From CAZKXU01 sp964556665 (lineage in GTDB: Bacteria > Bdellovibrionota_C > UBA2361 > CAZKXU01), in NCBI GenBank assembly GCA_964556665.1, contig CAZKXU010000001.1, forward strand, positions 62,001 through 126,000: a stretch of DNA of 64,000 nucleotides. The letters are read 5' to 3'. The position numbers and the translations under genes were made by a program. Shown piece by piece: positions 26,394-35,240 of this stretch (position 1 is its first letter; each line of letters opens with the position of its first letter). The notes below the pieces were generated by a model. It worked only from the letters and a program-made list of their open reading frames with translations, ran no database searches and was not told where the DNA came from.

Positions 26394-29300
26394 GTGACTG
26401 ACGTATCTCTAATACTGCCTAATGTTAAAAATGGGATGAACTTATCAGGATCTACAATTCTAAGTAGTTGATAGCCTACTCCTGATAATCCTTGAAATAA
26501 TCCTGGATTGATAATATCCGCAGATGTAAATGGCTTGCATTGCCATATTACCTGTTTTTTGCGTAATTGATAAAGCCAAGCTAACCTTCTCTTAGCTTTA
26601 GCTCGTAAGTCGCTCCCAGCCTGTAGCAGTAATTCCAAACAACCTAAATTGCCACAACATGGGCAATCATTGTCCTCGGCTTGTAATTCAAGTGTTAACT
26701 TGAGTGATCTATTAATATCTGGCTGTAGTGCAGCCTGTAGTTCTGGAAATAATTTACAGATCGCTACTCTTGATATTCCGATACCACACGCACCATGACA
26801 CCATTTACATGAGATCTCAGCTCTGTCTCGGGATGAGGTTCTCTCATCTCTTAAATCTGCCCAATGTCCATTTACTGGATCGATGAGAGAGTTTTCATAT
26901 TCTATACCTTCAAGTGCAGCTTTACGATATCTCTCATCAGCTGTGAATTTAAATGCACGTAATAGGGCAAGAGAAATCCCTGCTGCACCATGAGAAAAGC
27001 CAGTAAGCGGATTTTTAACTATAGATTTCCAAGCACGTCCATGATGCTCAGAGGTAACTCTGTTAGCAACTAGATGATCTGCTAACATTTGTATTCTAAG
27101 TAGCAACTCATTCGTATGTGTATCGTCATAGAGAGCAGAGAGAGCATGTAGTGCACCAGCGCTCCCAGTTAGCACATCTAACATATTATCACGCTCAATA
27201 AGTGAGTGTGTAATAGCTGTAGTAATCTGTATAGCGCGATCCGTGAGAGTAGGCATTTTTAAGTAGTTGCCCGCTATATGTAGTGCATAAGCCGCAGATG
27301 ATATTCCAGCGCCAAGTCCGAGTCCTGGCTCAAATAGGCTAATTCTACTAGGAACGCCTGATATCCATTCGGAGCCTTTAAGTACTTTTAAGGATAGATC
27401 ATACCATCTCTGATCCTGAGTAGCTTCAAAGAGTGCGCTAAAAAAAAGCAGGATGCCGCTTGAGCCTGCATATAAACAGCTAGAAGGCGGTCTATATCCA
27501 ATGCGTTTGTAATCAACAATATTTGAGGTAGGAACAAGCCAGGTCAATCCACCATCATCGCCATGACAGGCCTCTTGCAGCACCAACTCTCCGATATGAA
27601 CCGCTTCATTTATTAACTCACTATCATTACATTCACTTTCACCCCAATCCACGCTCTTGACTATTGTTGATGAAGTATACTCTCCTAATGATACTGCGAG
27701 TCTTTTTCTCTCCTTTTGAAGCTTTGTGATAGATGCTGCCTGTAGGCGCTCTTTTGCACAATCCAAGGCAGATTTTTCTAAATAGCCTGCGGCTACTTTA
27801 TCGATATTGTATTGTAGATCTTTGCTACCAAATTTAGCACTAAAATAAGGAACATCTCCTTCTAGGATGCAGTTTAATTCATCATCTAAGAGGGCTAAGC
27901 TTTTCGGATCCCCTTTTCCATCAAGAAATGGAATTATTAATCTATCACCTGCAATACTCCAATCTATTCCGCTCATAAGATGATTAGGCATCGCTAGAAT
28001 CGCAGATACTTGCTCGTAAAACATAGTTGGCCGCAGAACAAACCGTCCATCAATAGATGCTGCTCGAGTAGGAAGTTCGCAGAGTAACTTGTTACGTTGA
28101 GAGAGAATAACTTTGTAATACTCCTCAAATCCCTGCAATATATCTTTGGCATATAACAGTGAATTGCTTGCCTCTCCTTCTAGTCGTGGCAACGAGTTAT
28201 CTACTTTAAAACTCATGTGGTCATATTGATATGTAGGCTTATTGTTATGCGAATAGTCCCATGAAAGAACACGATAAGGAGTCTGCTGAATTCCAGTGCC
28301 TCCTAGCGCAGAAAGATCAAATATCCCAACACCCTCTACTTCCCCTGTAACTCTAGGAACAAAACCGGTAGATTCGACTCCCTGACTTAGCTCTAATAAT
28401 GCCTGTTTAACAGCACTTGGCAAACTTGAAGCTTCAAACAACCTTGAGCTGTGTGGATGCAGGATAGTTTCTGCGTCAATAATAATAGGCGCAGCTCTAT
28501 TACAAATCAGATTTTCTACATGACAATCATTGCCGCCCAAAAGAAAGACAAGTGCACATAAGCCTCCAATCTTTTGGTATGCCTCCTTAATTTCAGCTTC
28601 ATTTTGACAGGGAGAATTATTTATATATTCAAACCAGGAGTGTGTGTGAGAGTCTCTATATTTTGGTGACTGAAACGGTAGATTAGGCGATGCTTCAGTA
28701 ATTGTCTCTAAAATCTGTCTTAGAAGTTCATCAGTCTCTGCACTGCGCGGTTTGTATACTATTTTGTTGCCTGTAGATGATTCGATTATACAGCTACTTC
28801 TTCCTCGGTTGTGTTTATCGCCTGCTCCTATATGTAGGCTCTTAATCACAAGAGGTAGATCTTGATAGAGAGATAATTGCTGTAATAACTCCAAGTCCTT
28901 AATTGTTCTGTCAATTAGCTCAATCACAGAGTCTTCAAAATTCAGAAGTACTGATGAGATTACTCTAGCTAGGACAGGATACTGTTTCCAGAGAGGACGA
29001 TACTGTTGTGAAGAGAGCCATCCTAAAAACTCTGGATAGCTACTTTTACGAATACCAGCGATAGACCCAAGATGACGCTGACGGAAGACTGTGTACTCGG
29101 AATAGAGGCAAGGAGTGATTAAGCTAATAATCTTTTGTGTTATAACGGCATCTAATTGATTATATACATCTTCAACAAAAATAACTTTATTCTGTTTATT
29201 TATTCTTCTTCGTATATTCTCTATCCTAAAGTCAACTATAGGTTTGAGAGGATTAAGATCAATAACAGATAGTAGAGTAGGAGTATCTAGCTGCAATGGT

Positions 29301-29620
29301 TTGAAGAGAGCTTCTTCGATACGCACTGCAATAGTATTAGCAGTTGGTATGGATTCGTTATGTGATACCTCTCTAACTGCTAGCCAAGAATCCAAGAGAT
29401 CTCGCTCTGGAAGCCAGTTCCAGCGCTCTTCAAGAAGAGTCCCTGTGTTGTCGTTGAAGATCTTTTTCCATGCACCTATCCGTGCATTCTTTGCTGCATT
29501 AGTTAAAGTGGAGTGTAGTGGTTTGCATCTCGAATTTATTAATTCCGATATGGTAAGAGAGTTGTGGGCCAGTAGCGAGCAAAACTCAGTAACGCTTATA
29601 TTCTTATAATCTATCTCCAT
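26390..29620 (-). CDS. lanM: Class II lanthipeptide synthetase LanM, ProcM-type (CCG), 1076 aa
   Basis: Bifunctional enzyme that dehydrates Ser/Thr and closes thioether rings. The N-terminal DUF4135 kinase-like dehydratase shows IVYKPRS, the catalytic-loop DCHVENLI near residue 363 and IDAET near 380. The C-terminal LanC cyclase has GFSHGAAG (near 876), WCHGACG (near 938) and CPCCGNLG (near 985). In the third motif the usual Cys-His zinc pair is Cys-Cys; three-cysteine zinc sites mark the ProcM clade known for very relaxed substrate use. Full length for a LanM. It is divergent from its likely precursor gene; no LanT transporter/protease lies nearby. Confidence 0.95.
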   Translation of the reverse strand: MEIDYKNISVTEFCSLLAHNSLTISELINSRCKPLHSTLTNAAKNARIGAWKKIFNDNTGTLLEERWNWLPERDLLDSWLAVREVSHNESIPTANTIAVRIEEALFKPLQLDTPTLLSVIDLNPLKPIVDFRIENIRRRINKQNKVIFVEDVYNQLDAVITQKIISLITPCLYSEYTVFRQRHLGSIAGIRKSSYPEFLGWLSSQQYRPLWKQYPVLARVISSVLLNFEDSVIELIDRTIKDLELLQQLSLYQDLPLVIKSLHIGAGDKHNRGRSSCIIESSTGNKIVYKPRSAETDELLRQILETITEASPNLPFQSPKYRDSHTHSWFEYINNSPCQNEAEIKEAYQKIGGLCALVFLLGGNDCHVENLICNRAAPIIIDAETILHPHSSRLFEASSLPSAVKQALLELSQGVESTGFVPRVTGEVEGVGIFDLSALGGTGIQQTPYRVLSWDYSHNNKPTYQYDHMSFKVDNSLPRLEGEASNSLLYAKDILQGFEEYYKVILSQRNKLLCELPTRAASIDGRFVLRPTMFYEQVSAILAMPNHLMSGIDWSIAGDRLIIPFLDGKGDPKSLALLDDELNCILEGDVPYFSAKFGSKDLQYNIDKVAAGYLEKSALDCAKERLQAASITKLQKERKRLAVSLGEYTSSTIVKSVDWGESECNDSELINEAVHIGELVLQEACHGDDGGLTWLVPTSNIVDYKRIGYRPPSSCLYAGSSGILLFFSALFEATQDQRWYDLSLKVLKGSEWISGVPSRISLFEPGLGLGAGISSAAYALHIAGNYLKMPTLTDRAIQITTAITHSLIERDNMLDVLTGSAGALHALSALYDDTHTNELLLRIQMLADHLVANRVTSEHHGRAWKSIVKNPLTGFSHGAAGISLALLRAFKFTADERYRKAALEGIEYENSLIDPVNGHWADLRDERTSSRDRAEISCKWCHGACGIGISRVAICKLFPELQAALQPDINRSLKLTLELQAEDNDCPCCGNLGCLELLLQAGSDLRAKAKRRLAWLYQLRKKQVIWQCKPFTSADIINPGLFQGLSGVGYQLLRIVDPDKFIPFLTLGSIRDTSVT

Positions 29621-29848
29621 TTAGTGCCAACCGTATCACAGTTCAACTCTTGGATTAAGTATTATCGTATATATTGAAACTATTGATGGCTCCATTTCTG
29701 AATTCTTTGATGATGTCATTAATGACGCTAGATGAGTAGTTTCGAGTCATTTACGCGTATTCTCTATTGAAGGAGGTTTTCGAGCATGATACTGGTTAGA
29801 CGCCTCAAGGTGCCGAGGTAGTCTTTAATATTTATTTTGGAGATACAT
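29621..29848. promoter_or_regulatory. Divergent control region of the lanthipeptide locus, with a small upstream reading frame
   Basis: 228 bases hold the promoters of lanM (leftward) and of the precursor gene (rightward). Within it an AGGAGG site (29771-29776) precedes an ATG at 29786 and an 11-codon frame (MILVRRLKVPR, stop at 29819-29821) ending 27 bases before the precursor start. The strong site makes translation plausible. A leader-peptide control role is inference. Confidence 0.5.
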
Positions 29849-30472
29849 ATGTTAACAACTGAACAAGGTAAGAGTAGTAATATTGGAATACTTGAAGAGG
29901 TAGGTTCTGCAGGGACGAGTGTAGCTGTAGCGCCTACTACAGAGAATATAGATTTTGCGCTCGCACTATGTGGTGAGCAGCTTGTAAGAAGAGCGATATT
30001 AGACCCCGAATACAGAGCAAAGCTCATGCAGGATCCAAATGGAACTCTACAGGCACTCTATCATGATCTTACAGGAACTGATCTGCACCTGGCGCACTTA
30101 GAGCGACTTACTGTTTACAGTGAAACACCTGGCAAGGAGACATTAGTTATTTATCCTGACTCTATACCAGATCCTAATGACAGGACTGATATACCTGCGA
30201 TTACATACCTAGCCTCGATTGATCCTCGATTCGTAGAGTTATTAGAATCCGACCCAAAGGAGGCTATTCGACTAGCCGCACGACATGAGTTTGAGCCTGG
30301 AGTGCAGTTTGAAGTTTATATGGCAAGAGCCGGTGAGCGAGCCTTAGTAATACCGCTAGCAATGCCTGCTGTCTCGAATGATCTAAATCTTCTGAGATTG
30401 TCACAGGATACTTCGCACCAAACCTGCACTTCATGCTGTAGTGCTTGTGGAACTTGTACAAATTGTCGATAA
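29849..30472 (+). CDS. Lanthipeptide precursor with two NHLP-type leader modules, 207 aa
   Basis: A TTG at 29837 is in frame, but GGAG at 29839-29842 fits the ATG at 29849. The leader is nitrile-hydratase-alpha-like, a known RiPP leader class. A first module spans RAILDPEYRAKLMQDPNGTL to KETLVIYP, and a second shorter one spans IDPRFVELLESDPKEAIRLA to ERALVIPLA, suggesting duplication. The last about 25 residues form a core rich in Cys, Ser and Thr (HQTCTSCC, SACGTC, TNCR; six Cys). No GG or GA cleavage motif precedes the core. It stands divergent from the ProcM-like lanM, which is its expected modifying enzyme. Confidence 0.85.
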   Translation: MLTTEQGKSSNIGILEEVGSAGTSVAVAPTTENIDFALALCGEQLVRRAILDPEYRAKLMQDPNGTLQALYHDLTGTDLHLAHLERLTVYSETPGKETLVIYPDSIPDPNDRTDIPAITYLASIDPRFVELLESDPKEAIRLAARHEFEPGVQFEVYMARAGERALVIPLAMPAVSNDLNLLRLSQDTSHQTCTSCCSACGTCTNCR

Positions 30473-30480
30473 GTTTCATC

Positions 30481-30506
30481 CTAAATCCGGCAGTTGCCGG
30501 ATTTAG
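30481..30506 (+). terminator. Hairpin just after the precursor gene
   Basis: Arms CTAAATCCGGCA and TGCCGGATTTAG pair perfectly around a two-base centre, nine bases past the precursor stop. No T-run follows directly, so it may end or stabilise the precursor transcript rather than act as a classic terminator. Confidence 0.5.
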
Positions 30507-30509
30507 TTC

Positions 30510-30666
30510 ACCTAGAAAAAGCAGTTCTAACCCTTTTTTAGGCCGAAAAATGCCCGAAAACAGTTCGACAGCAGGCTCACCCTTCGGGTGAATTCGCAAA
30601 CTTGATAAAGCTGTGTGTTTTCGGGCATTTTTCGCCTTTTCTTAGTTCGAACTGCTCCTTCTAGGT
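30510..30666. repeat. Long imperfect inverted repeat with a central UUCG hairpin
   Basis: Two arms of about 52 bases (30510-30562 and 30615-30666) share ACCTAGAA, AGCAGTTC and GCGAAAAATGCCCGAAAACA-type segments in inverse order. Between them CACCCTTCGGGTG forms a hairpin with a UUCG tetraloop. The whole lies between the lanthipeptide precursor and uvrC, which converge on it. It could be a mobile palindrome, a bidirectional transcription stop or a structured RNA. Confidence 0.65.
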
Positions 30667-30723
30667 TCATAGATATGTTAATCCTTGCTAAAGTAGTAGT
30701 ACTTAGAAACGTATATACTACGT

Positions 30724-32550
30724 TCAGTTGTGTCTAATTCTTTTAGCTACAGCGAGCGGCATCCTGCCTACTTTAGCAAGCTCTTCAAGCGGAGCATTCA
30801 TAATATTCTTTAGACTTCCATAGTGACGTAACAATCTTCTAATCCGCTCAGGCCCAAGCCCAGAAACCTTATCGAGTTCAGAGGCAAACACTCTCTTAGC
30901 GCGGCTGGATCGGTGAAATGTAATTACAAAACGGTGTGCTTCATCCCTAATTCGTTTCATCAGCTGTGTGGCTGGACTATCCTCTGCCAGTGTAATCGGA
31001 TTAGGATCGCCCTCAGTGAATACTCTCTCTGATTTGTATTTAAGATCAAGTTGAGTGCCTTCTTCTAATCGCATCTTAGCAAGAGCAATAATCTCAATGG
31101 ACTGCTTAGCCTCCTCGCGCGCTTGCAGAGCAGCGTTTAGCTGTCCAAGTCCGCCATCGATGATTAATAGATCAGGAAGGTCGTTGTTCAAAGCACCGGA
31201 AGCTAGCCGGCGTGAAACAGTTTCATAGATAGAGGCAAAATCATCCGGCTTACCTTGAGCAGTTATCTTGTATTTTCGGTACTGCTCTTTTAGGGGCTCC
31301 CCATCGAAAAAGGCTACGATTGCTGCGACTATGTCTGTGCCTTGTAAGTTTGATATATCGAGGCACTCAATCTTTCTTGGAATCTGCTTAAGTCGTAATT
31401 TGATGGCCAGCTCTTTTATCACCGCATCATATCTATCCCTGGCCTCAAATTTAAATGCAAAAGCCTGCTTAGCATTAAGCTCGGCTAATTTTAGAAGCCG
31501 AAGCTTTGTTCCGCGCTGCGGTACAGTGAACTCAAGCGCAGAATTACGGCGCTCCTCAAGCATTGCTTGAACAAATTCTAAGTTATTGGGTAGACAGGGC
31601 AGGACAATCTCTTTTGGTATCCTTTTTTGTTCATTATAGAACTGTAAGAGTATGGTTTCTATTACATCTTCGTCAGGCAGAGGGAGATCTGTAAATGAAT
31701 AACTTTGATGCTCTGCAACTCTTCCCTGACGGACCATCATTATCGATATTGAGACAGTTGCTCCCTCGCGAAACAGAGCGATAGCATCCCGGCTTTCAGC
31801 ATGATGTGGGATAAGATCGCGTTCTGCCGCCACATTTTTCAAAACATCGATGCGGTCACGAAGTAGCGCAGCGTCTTCAAATCTAAGCTCGTTAGAGGCC
31901 CGCTCCATGCGGTTTTCTAGCTCTGTTATTAAAGTCTTACTCCTGCCCTCGAGTATCGCTTTCGCCTCCTTGATATATTCGAGATACTGCTCTCGGTCGA
32001 CCGGCAAGCAGCATGGCCCGCAGCACCTTTTAATCTGATACTCAAGGCACGGACGCTGTCGATTATGAAAAATTGTATTATTACATGTTCTAAGCGGAAC
32101 AACTCTATTAATTAGAGAAAGCAGCTCTCTAATCTCGACACCGGATGCGTATGGGCCGTAATAAATAGCACCATCCTCTGAAACTTTACGTACTAACTCC
32201 AATCGAGGCCATAGCGCACTTTCATCTATACGAACGCTTAGATAACTTTTATCATCCTTAAGCCTAATATTATAGCGCGGTTTAAATTTAGTAATTAAAT
32301 CCCGTTCAAGGATAAAGGCCTGGCGTTCTGTGGTGGTAATAGTACTTTCGAGGGAAGCAACACGTTTTAATAAGAACTCAAGCTGTAGACGACCATCACC
32401 TTTATTAAAATATGTTTTGACACGAGCACGTAAATTTTTAGCTTTTCCCACATATATTACCTCACCGTTACTATCTTTCATGATATAGACACCGGGCGAG
32501 GTGGGAAGTCGAGCAGCGGACTGTTTTAATTTAGTAAAGTTGTATGTCAT
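30724..32550 (-). CDS. uvrC: Excinuclease ABC subunit C
   Basis: Makes the two incisions in nucleotide excision repair together with UvrB. 608 residues, normal length. N-terminal GIY-YIG nuclease (SPGVYIMKDSNGEVIYVGKAKNL split over residues 18-40), a cysteine cluster (TCNNTIFHNRQRPCLEYQIKRCCGPC region), the UVR motif (LENRMERASNELRFEDAALLRD), the RNase H-like C-terminal nuclease (CLDISNLQGTDIVA; LLIIDGGLGQL) and a terminal helix-hairpin-helix (VSGLGPERIRRLL). It is separated from upstream uvrB by an R1 repeat. Confidence 0.97.
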   Translation of the reverse strand: MTYNFTKLKQSAARLPTSPGVYIMKDSNGEVIYVGKAKNLRARVKTYFNKGDGRLQLEFLLKRVASLESTITTTERQAFILERDLITKFKPRYNIRLKDDKSYLSVRIDESALWPRLELVRKVSEDGAIYYGPYASGVEIRELLSLINRVVPLRTCNNTIFHNRQRPCLEYQIKRCCGPCCLPVDREQYLEYIKEAKAILEGRSKTLITELENRMERASNELRFEDAALLRDRIDVLKNVAAERDLIPHHAESRDAIALFREGATVSISIMMVRQGRVAEHQSYSFTDLPLPDEDVIETILLQFYNEQKRIPKEIVLPCLPNNLEFVQAMLEERRNSALEFTVPQRGTKLRLLKLAELNAKQAFAFKFEARDRYDAVIKELAIKLRLKQIPRKIECLDISNLQGTDIVAAIVAFFDGEPLKEQYRKYKITAQGKPDDFASIYETVSRRLASGALNNDLPDLLIIDGGLGQLNAALQAREEAKQSIEIIALAKMRLEEGTQLDLKYKSERVFTEGDPNPITLAEDSPATQLMKRIRDEAHRFVITFHRSSRAKRVFASELDKVSGLGPERIRRLLRHYGSLKNIMNAPLEELAKVGRMPLAVAKRIRHN

Positions 32551-32579
32551 TTGGTCCGGGTAAAATTAACTCATAATTC

Positions 32580-32656
32580 ACTGGGACCGCGGGCATCCTT
32601 GCCCGCTTGCCCGTCAAAACTGATTCGTTTGCGGGCTGGAAGCCCGCGGTCCCAGT
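32580..32656. repeat. R1 palindromic repeat, intact copy
   Basis: Perfect 15-bp terminal inverted repeats, ACTGGGACCGCGGGC and its complement, enclose a 47-base centre that also carries paired GCCCGC/GCGGGC blocks. It occupies the whole uvrB-uvrC spacer. Related copies are at 59998-60079 and 62099-62174, with larger versions at 57467-57632 and 37364-37476. Confidence 0.85.
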
Positions 32657-32663
32657 GTCCAAC

Positions 32664-34679
32664 TTAAACTTTTAATAACTCCATCTGTATCTCATTAATT
32701 GCATCACGCAGACTTGCTGCACGTTCGAACTCTTTTTTAGATGCCGCATCAAACATCTCTGCTTTGAGCTTCTCTAGGAGAGCTAATTGACCATTTCTAT
32801 CTTTTGGTATTTCCGTGGCTAGATTTAGTGCTGAGAGTTTCTGAGCAGTAAGATCAATATCAAATTCACCTAATAGAGAGGATTTCATCTCACTCTTAAC
32901 AGAGTGAGGAGTAATGTTATTTTTTGCATTAAACTCCGATTGAATATTTCGTCTGCGCTCGGTCTCTTTTATAGCCTGCCTAATTGAATCCGTCATCTTG
33001 TCTGCGTATAGAATTGCCCTGCCTTTAATATTTCTTGCAGCACGACCCATAATTTGAATTAATGAACGTGTGGAGCGTAAAAACCCCTCCTTGTCTGCAT
33101 CCAGTATCGCTACCAAGCTTACTTCAACTAGATCAATACCTTCACGAAGCAGATTGATGCCGATAAGAACATCAAAGTCCCCTCTGCGCAGGCCGCGCAG
33201 TATTTCAACCCTTTCAATGGTTTCGATATCAGAGTGCAGATATTTTGAGCGCACTCCGATCTCACGCAGATATGCGGATAGATCCTCAGCCATTCTCTTG
33301 GTTAAAGTTAAGGCCAGTACCCGTTCTCCTGCCTGCACTGTTTTGCGGATTTCATCTAACAGATCGTCAACCTGATTTGTTGCCGGCCGCACATGGATTT
33401 CAGGATCAATTAACCCAGTTGGCCTGTTAATCTGCTCTGCAATATAAGGCTTACTCTTCTCAAGTTCAAATTCCCCAGGAGTTGCAGAGACAAATATTAC
33501 CTGGCCTGTTCTCTCCCAGAACTCCTCAATATTAAGAGGTCGGTTATCGAGTGCTGAGGGCAATCTAAACCCGAAATCAACTAAGGTCTGTTTACGAGAA
33601 CGATCACCCCTATACATGCCGCCAAGCTGAGGTACAGTAACATGGCTTTCGTCGATGACTAGTATGAGATCCTTTGGAAAATAGTCGAGCAGGGTGGCTG
33701 GAGGAGCACCTGCCTCTCGACCTGCTAGGTGACGGCTGTAATTTTCAATGCCTGAACAAAATCCGATCTCCTGCATCAGCTCAAGATCATATAGTGTACG
33801 GTTCTGTAGCCTTTCCGCCTCCAATATCTTCCCTTTACCGCGCAGCTCAGAGACTCTTTCCTTGAGCTCTGCTCGGATGCTTTTAATTGCGCGCTCAACT
33901 GCGGGACGGCCGGTAACGAAGTGGCTGGTTGGATAGATTGCACATGTCTCAAGCTTTCTCAGCACGGTGCCGCTAATAGAGTCGATCTCCTTTATCTCCT
34001 CAATTTCATCACCAAAGAATAAAATCCTAATTCCCTTGGCATCTTCATCAGCAGGAAATATATCGATAGTCTCGCCGCGCACTCTAAAAGTTCCGCGGGT
34101 AAATTCAAAATCGGTGCGTTTATACTGCATATGTACTAATTTCTTGATCACCTCTTCACGCGGCAGTTGCTCGCCGACTTCCGCAAAGAACATCATCTTA
34201 AAGTATTCATCCGGTGCTCCTAAGCCATAAATACAGCTTACGCTTGCTACAATTATAGTATCGCGCGCCTCTAGAAGAGCCTTTGTAGCACTGTGACGCA
34301 TCTTATCGATCTCTTCATTTATAGCTGAATCCTTTTCGATATAGGTGTCGGTTGATGGGATATAAGCTTCGGGCTGATAATAGTCGTAGTAGCTAACAAA
34401 ATATTTTACACGGTTTTCCGGGAAAAACTCCTTAAACTCACCATAAAGTTGCGCTGCTAAAGTTTTGTTAGGGGCGATGACCAGAGCAGGGCGATTCGCA
34501 TGCGCTAATAGATTAGCGACTGAGAAAGTCTTTCCCGATCCAGTTACGCCTAATAAAGTTTGAAACTTTATTCCGTCTGCTATGTTCTTTTGCAGAGCTG
34601 CAATTGCCTGCGGCTGATCGCCGCGTGGCTCAAATGACGATCTTAGTACAAATGGTATGTTTTGTATGGATGGAGGCAT
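32664..34679 (-). CDS. uvrB: Excinuclease ABC subunit B
   Basis: Damage-verifying helicase-like subunit of nucleotide excision repair. 671 residues. Motifs in order: GVTGSGKTFSVANLL (Walker A), the YYDYYQPEAYIPSTDTYIEKD beta-hairpin region (in two parts), LVIDESHVTVPQ (Walker B), GIDLVEVSLVAILDADKEGF, SLIQIMGRAARN, and a C-terminal UVR motif (LKAEMFDAASKKEFERAASLRD). Complete. It is upstream of uvrC on the same strand. Confidence 0.97.
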   Translation of the reverse strand: MPPSIQNIPFVLRSSFEPRGDQPQAIAALQKNIADGIKFQTLLGVTGSGKTFSVANLLAHANRPALVIAPNKTLAAQLYGEFKEFFPENRVKYFVSYYDYYQPEAYIPSTDTYIEKDSAINEEIDKMRHSATKALLEARDTIIVASVSCIYGLGAPDEYFKMMFFAEVGEQLPREEVIKKLVHMQYKRTDFEFTRGTFRVRGETIDIFPADEDAKGIRILFFGDEIEEIKEIDSISGTVLRKLETCAIYPTSHFVTGRPAVERAIKSIRAELKERVSELRGKGKILEAERLQNRTLYDLELMQEIGFCSGIENYSRHLAGREAGAPPATLLDYFPKDLILVIDESHVTVPQLGGMYRGDRSRKQTLVDFGFRLPSALDNRPLNIEEFWERTGQVIFVSATPGEFELEKSKPYIAEQINRPTGLIDPEIHVRPATNQVDDLLDEIRKTVQAGERVLALTLTKRMAEDLSAYLREIGVRSKYLHSDIETIERVEILRGLRRGDFDVLIGINLLREGIDLVEVSLVAILDADKEGFLRSTRSLIQIMGRAARNIKGRAILYADKMTDSIRQAIKETERRRNIQSEFNAKNNITPHSVKSEMKSSLLGEFDIDLTAQKLSALNLATEIPKDRNGQLALLEKLKAEMFDAASKKEFERAASLRDAINEIQMELLKV

Positions 34680-34789
34680 GTGGCAGTATCATATCACAAT
34701 TAATGAATTGGAAGGAGAACCATAACTATAGTAATTCGTGAGCTACATTTTAAGGACTTCACCTAAGGGCGCGTCATTATGTGCACGAG

Positions 34790-35236
34790 TTATGCTTTCT
34801 TCGTTTTTATAATTGCATCGACACTATACTTGCCGGCCCCTGTAATAAGTAAGCTAAACAACATGAAAAAATAGTAGAATGGGACCTCAAAGCCGTTGTC
34901 GCCACAGCTAAAGCCGTGCTTAAGGTGTACGGTTTGTATCGCCACTATCATTACTACCATTAAAGGGATGGTGATAATGCGCGTGCCAAGTCCTAAAAAT
35001 AACAGAACAAAACCGATATTCTCTGTAGCAGTTGCCATAACTGCATTTATAAATGGAAATGGTATGCCCATGCTTTCAAACCAGCTAACTATACTGGAGA
35101 AATTAGTGATTTTCTTTATAGCTGGATCAAAAAATCCATAGGCTAGGATCAGCCTAAATATTAGTGGCGGAAGGTTTGTGCATCGATCTAGTACCAATTC
35201 ATACTGAGAAAATTTTTTTTTTACTAGTTCCATCAT
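34790..35236 (-). CDS. DoxX family membrane protein, last gene of the bufferin operon
   Basis: 148 residues with four hydrophobic segments and the DoxX pattern (RLILAYGFFDPAIKKI, WFESMGIPFPFINAVMATATENIG, LGLGTRIITIPLMVVM). DoxX-type proteins are common last genes of MNIO/bufferin operons. It follows bufC with four bases between, so co-expression is clear. The biochemical role in the operon is not established. Confidence 0.88.
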   Translation of the reverse strand: MMELVKKKFSQYELVLDRCTNLPPLIFRLILAYGFFDPAIKKITNFSSIVSWFESMGIPFPFINAVMATATENIGFVLLFLGLGTRIITIPLMVVMIVAIQTVHLKHGFSCGDNGFEVPFYYFFMLFSLLITGAGKYSVDAIIKTKKA

Positions 35237-35240
35237 AATA

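Noticed and set aside
29764..30027. Minus-strand frame opposite the lanthipeptide precursor
   Set aside because: It is antisense to the clear leader-peptide coding sequence and has no ribosome site or family features.
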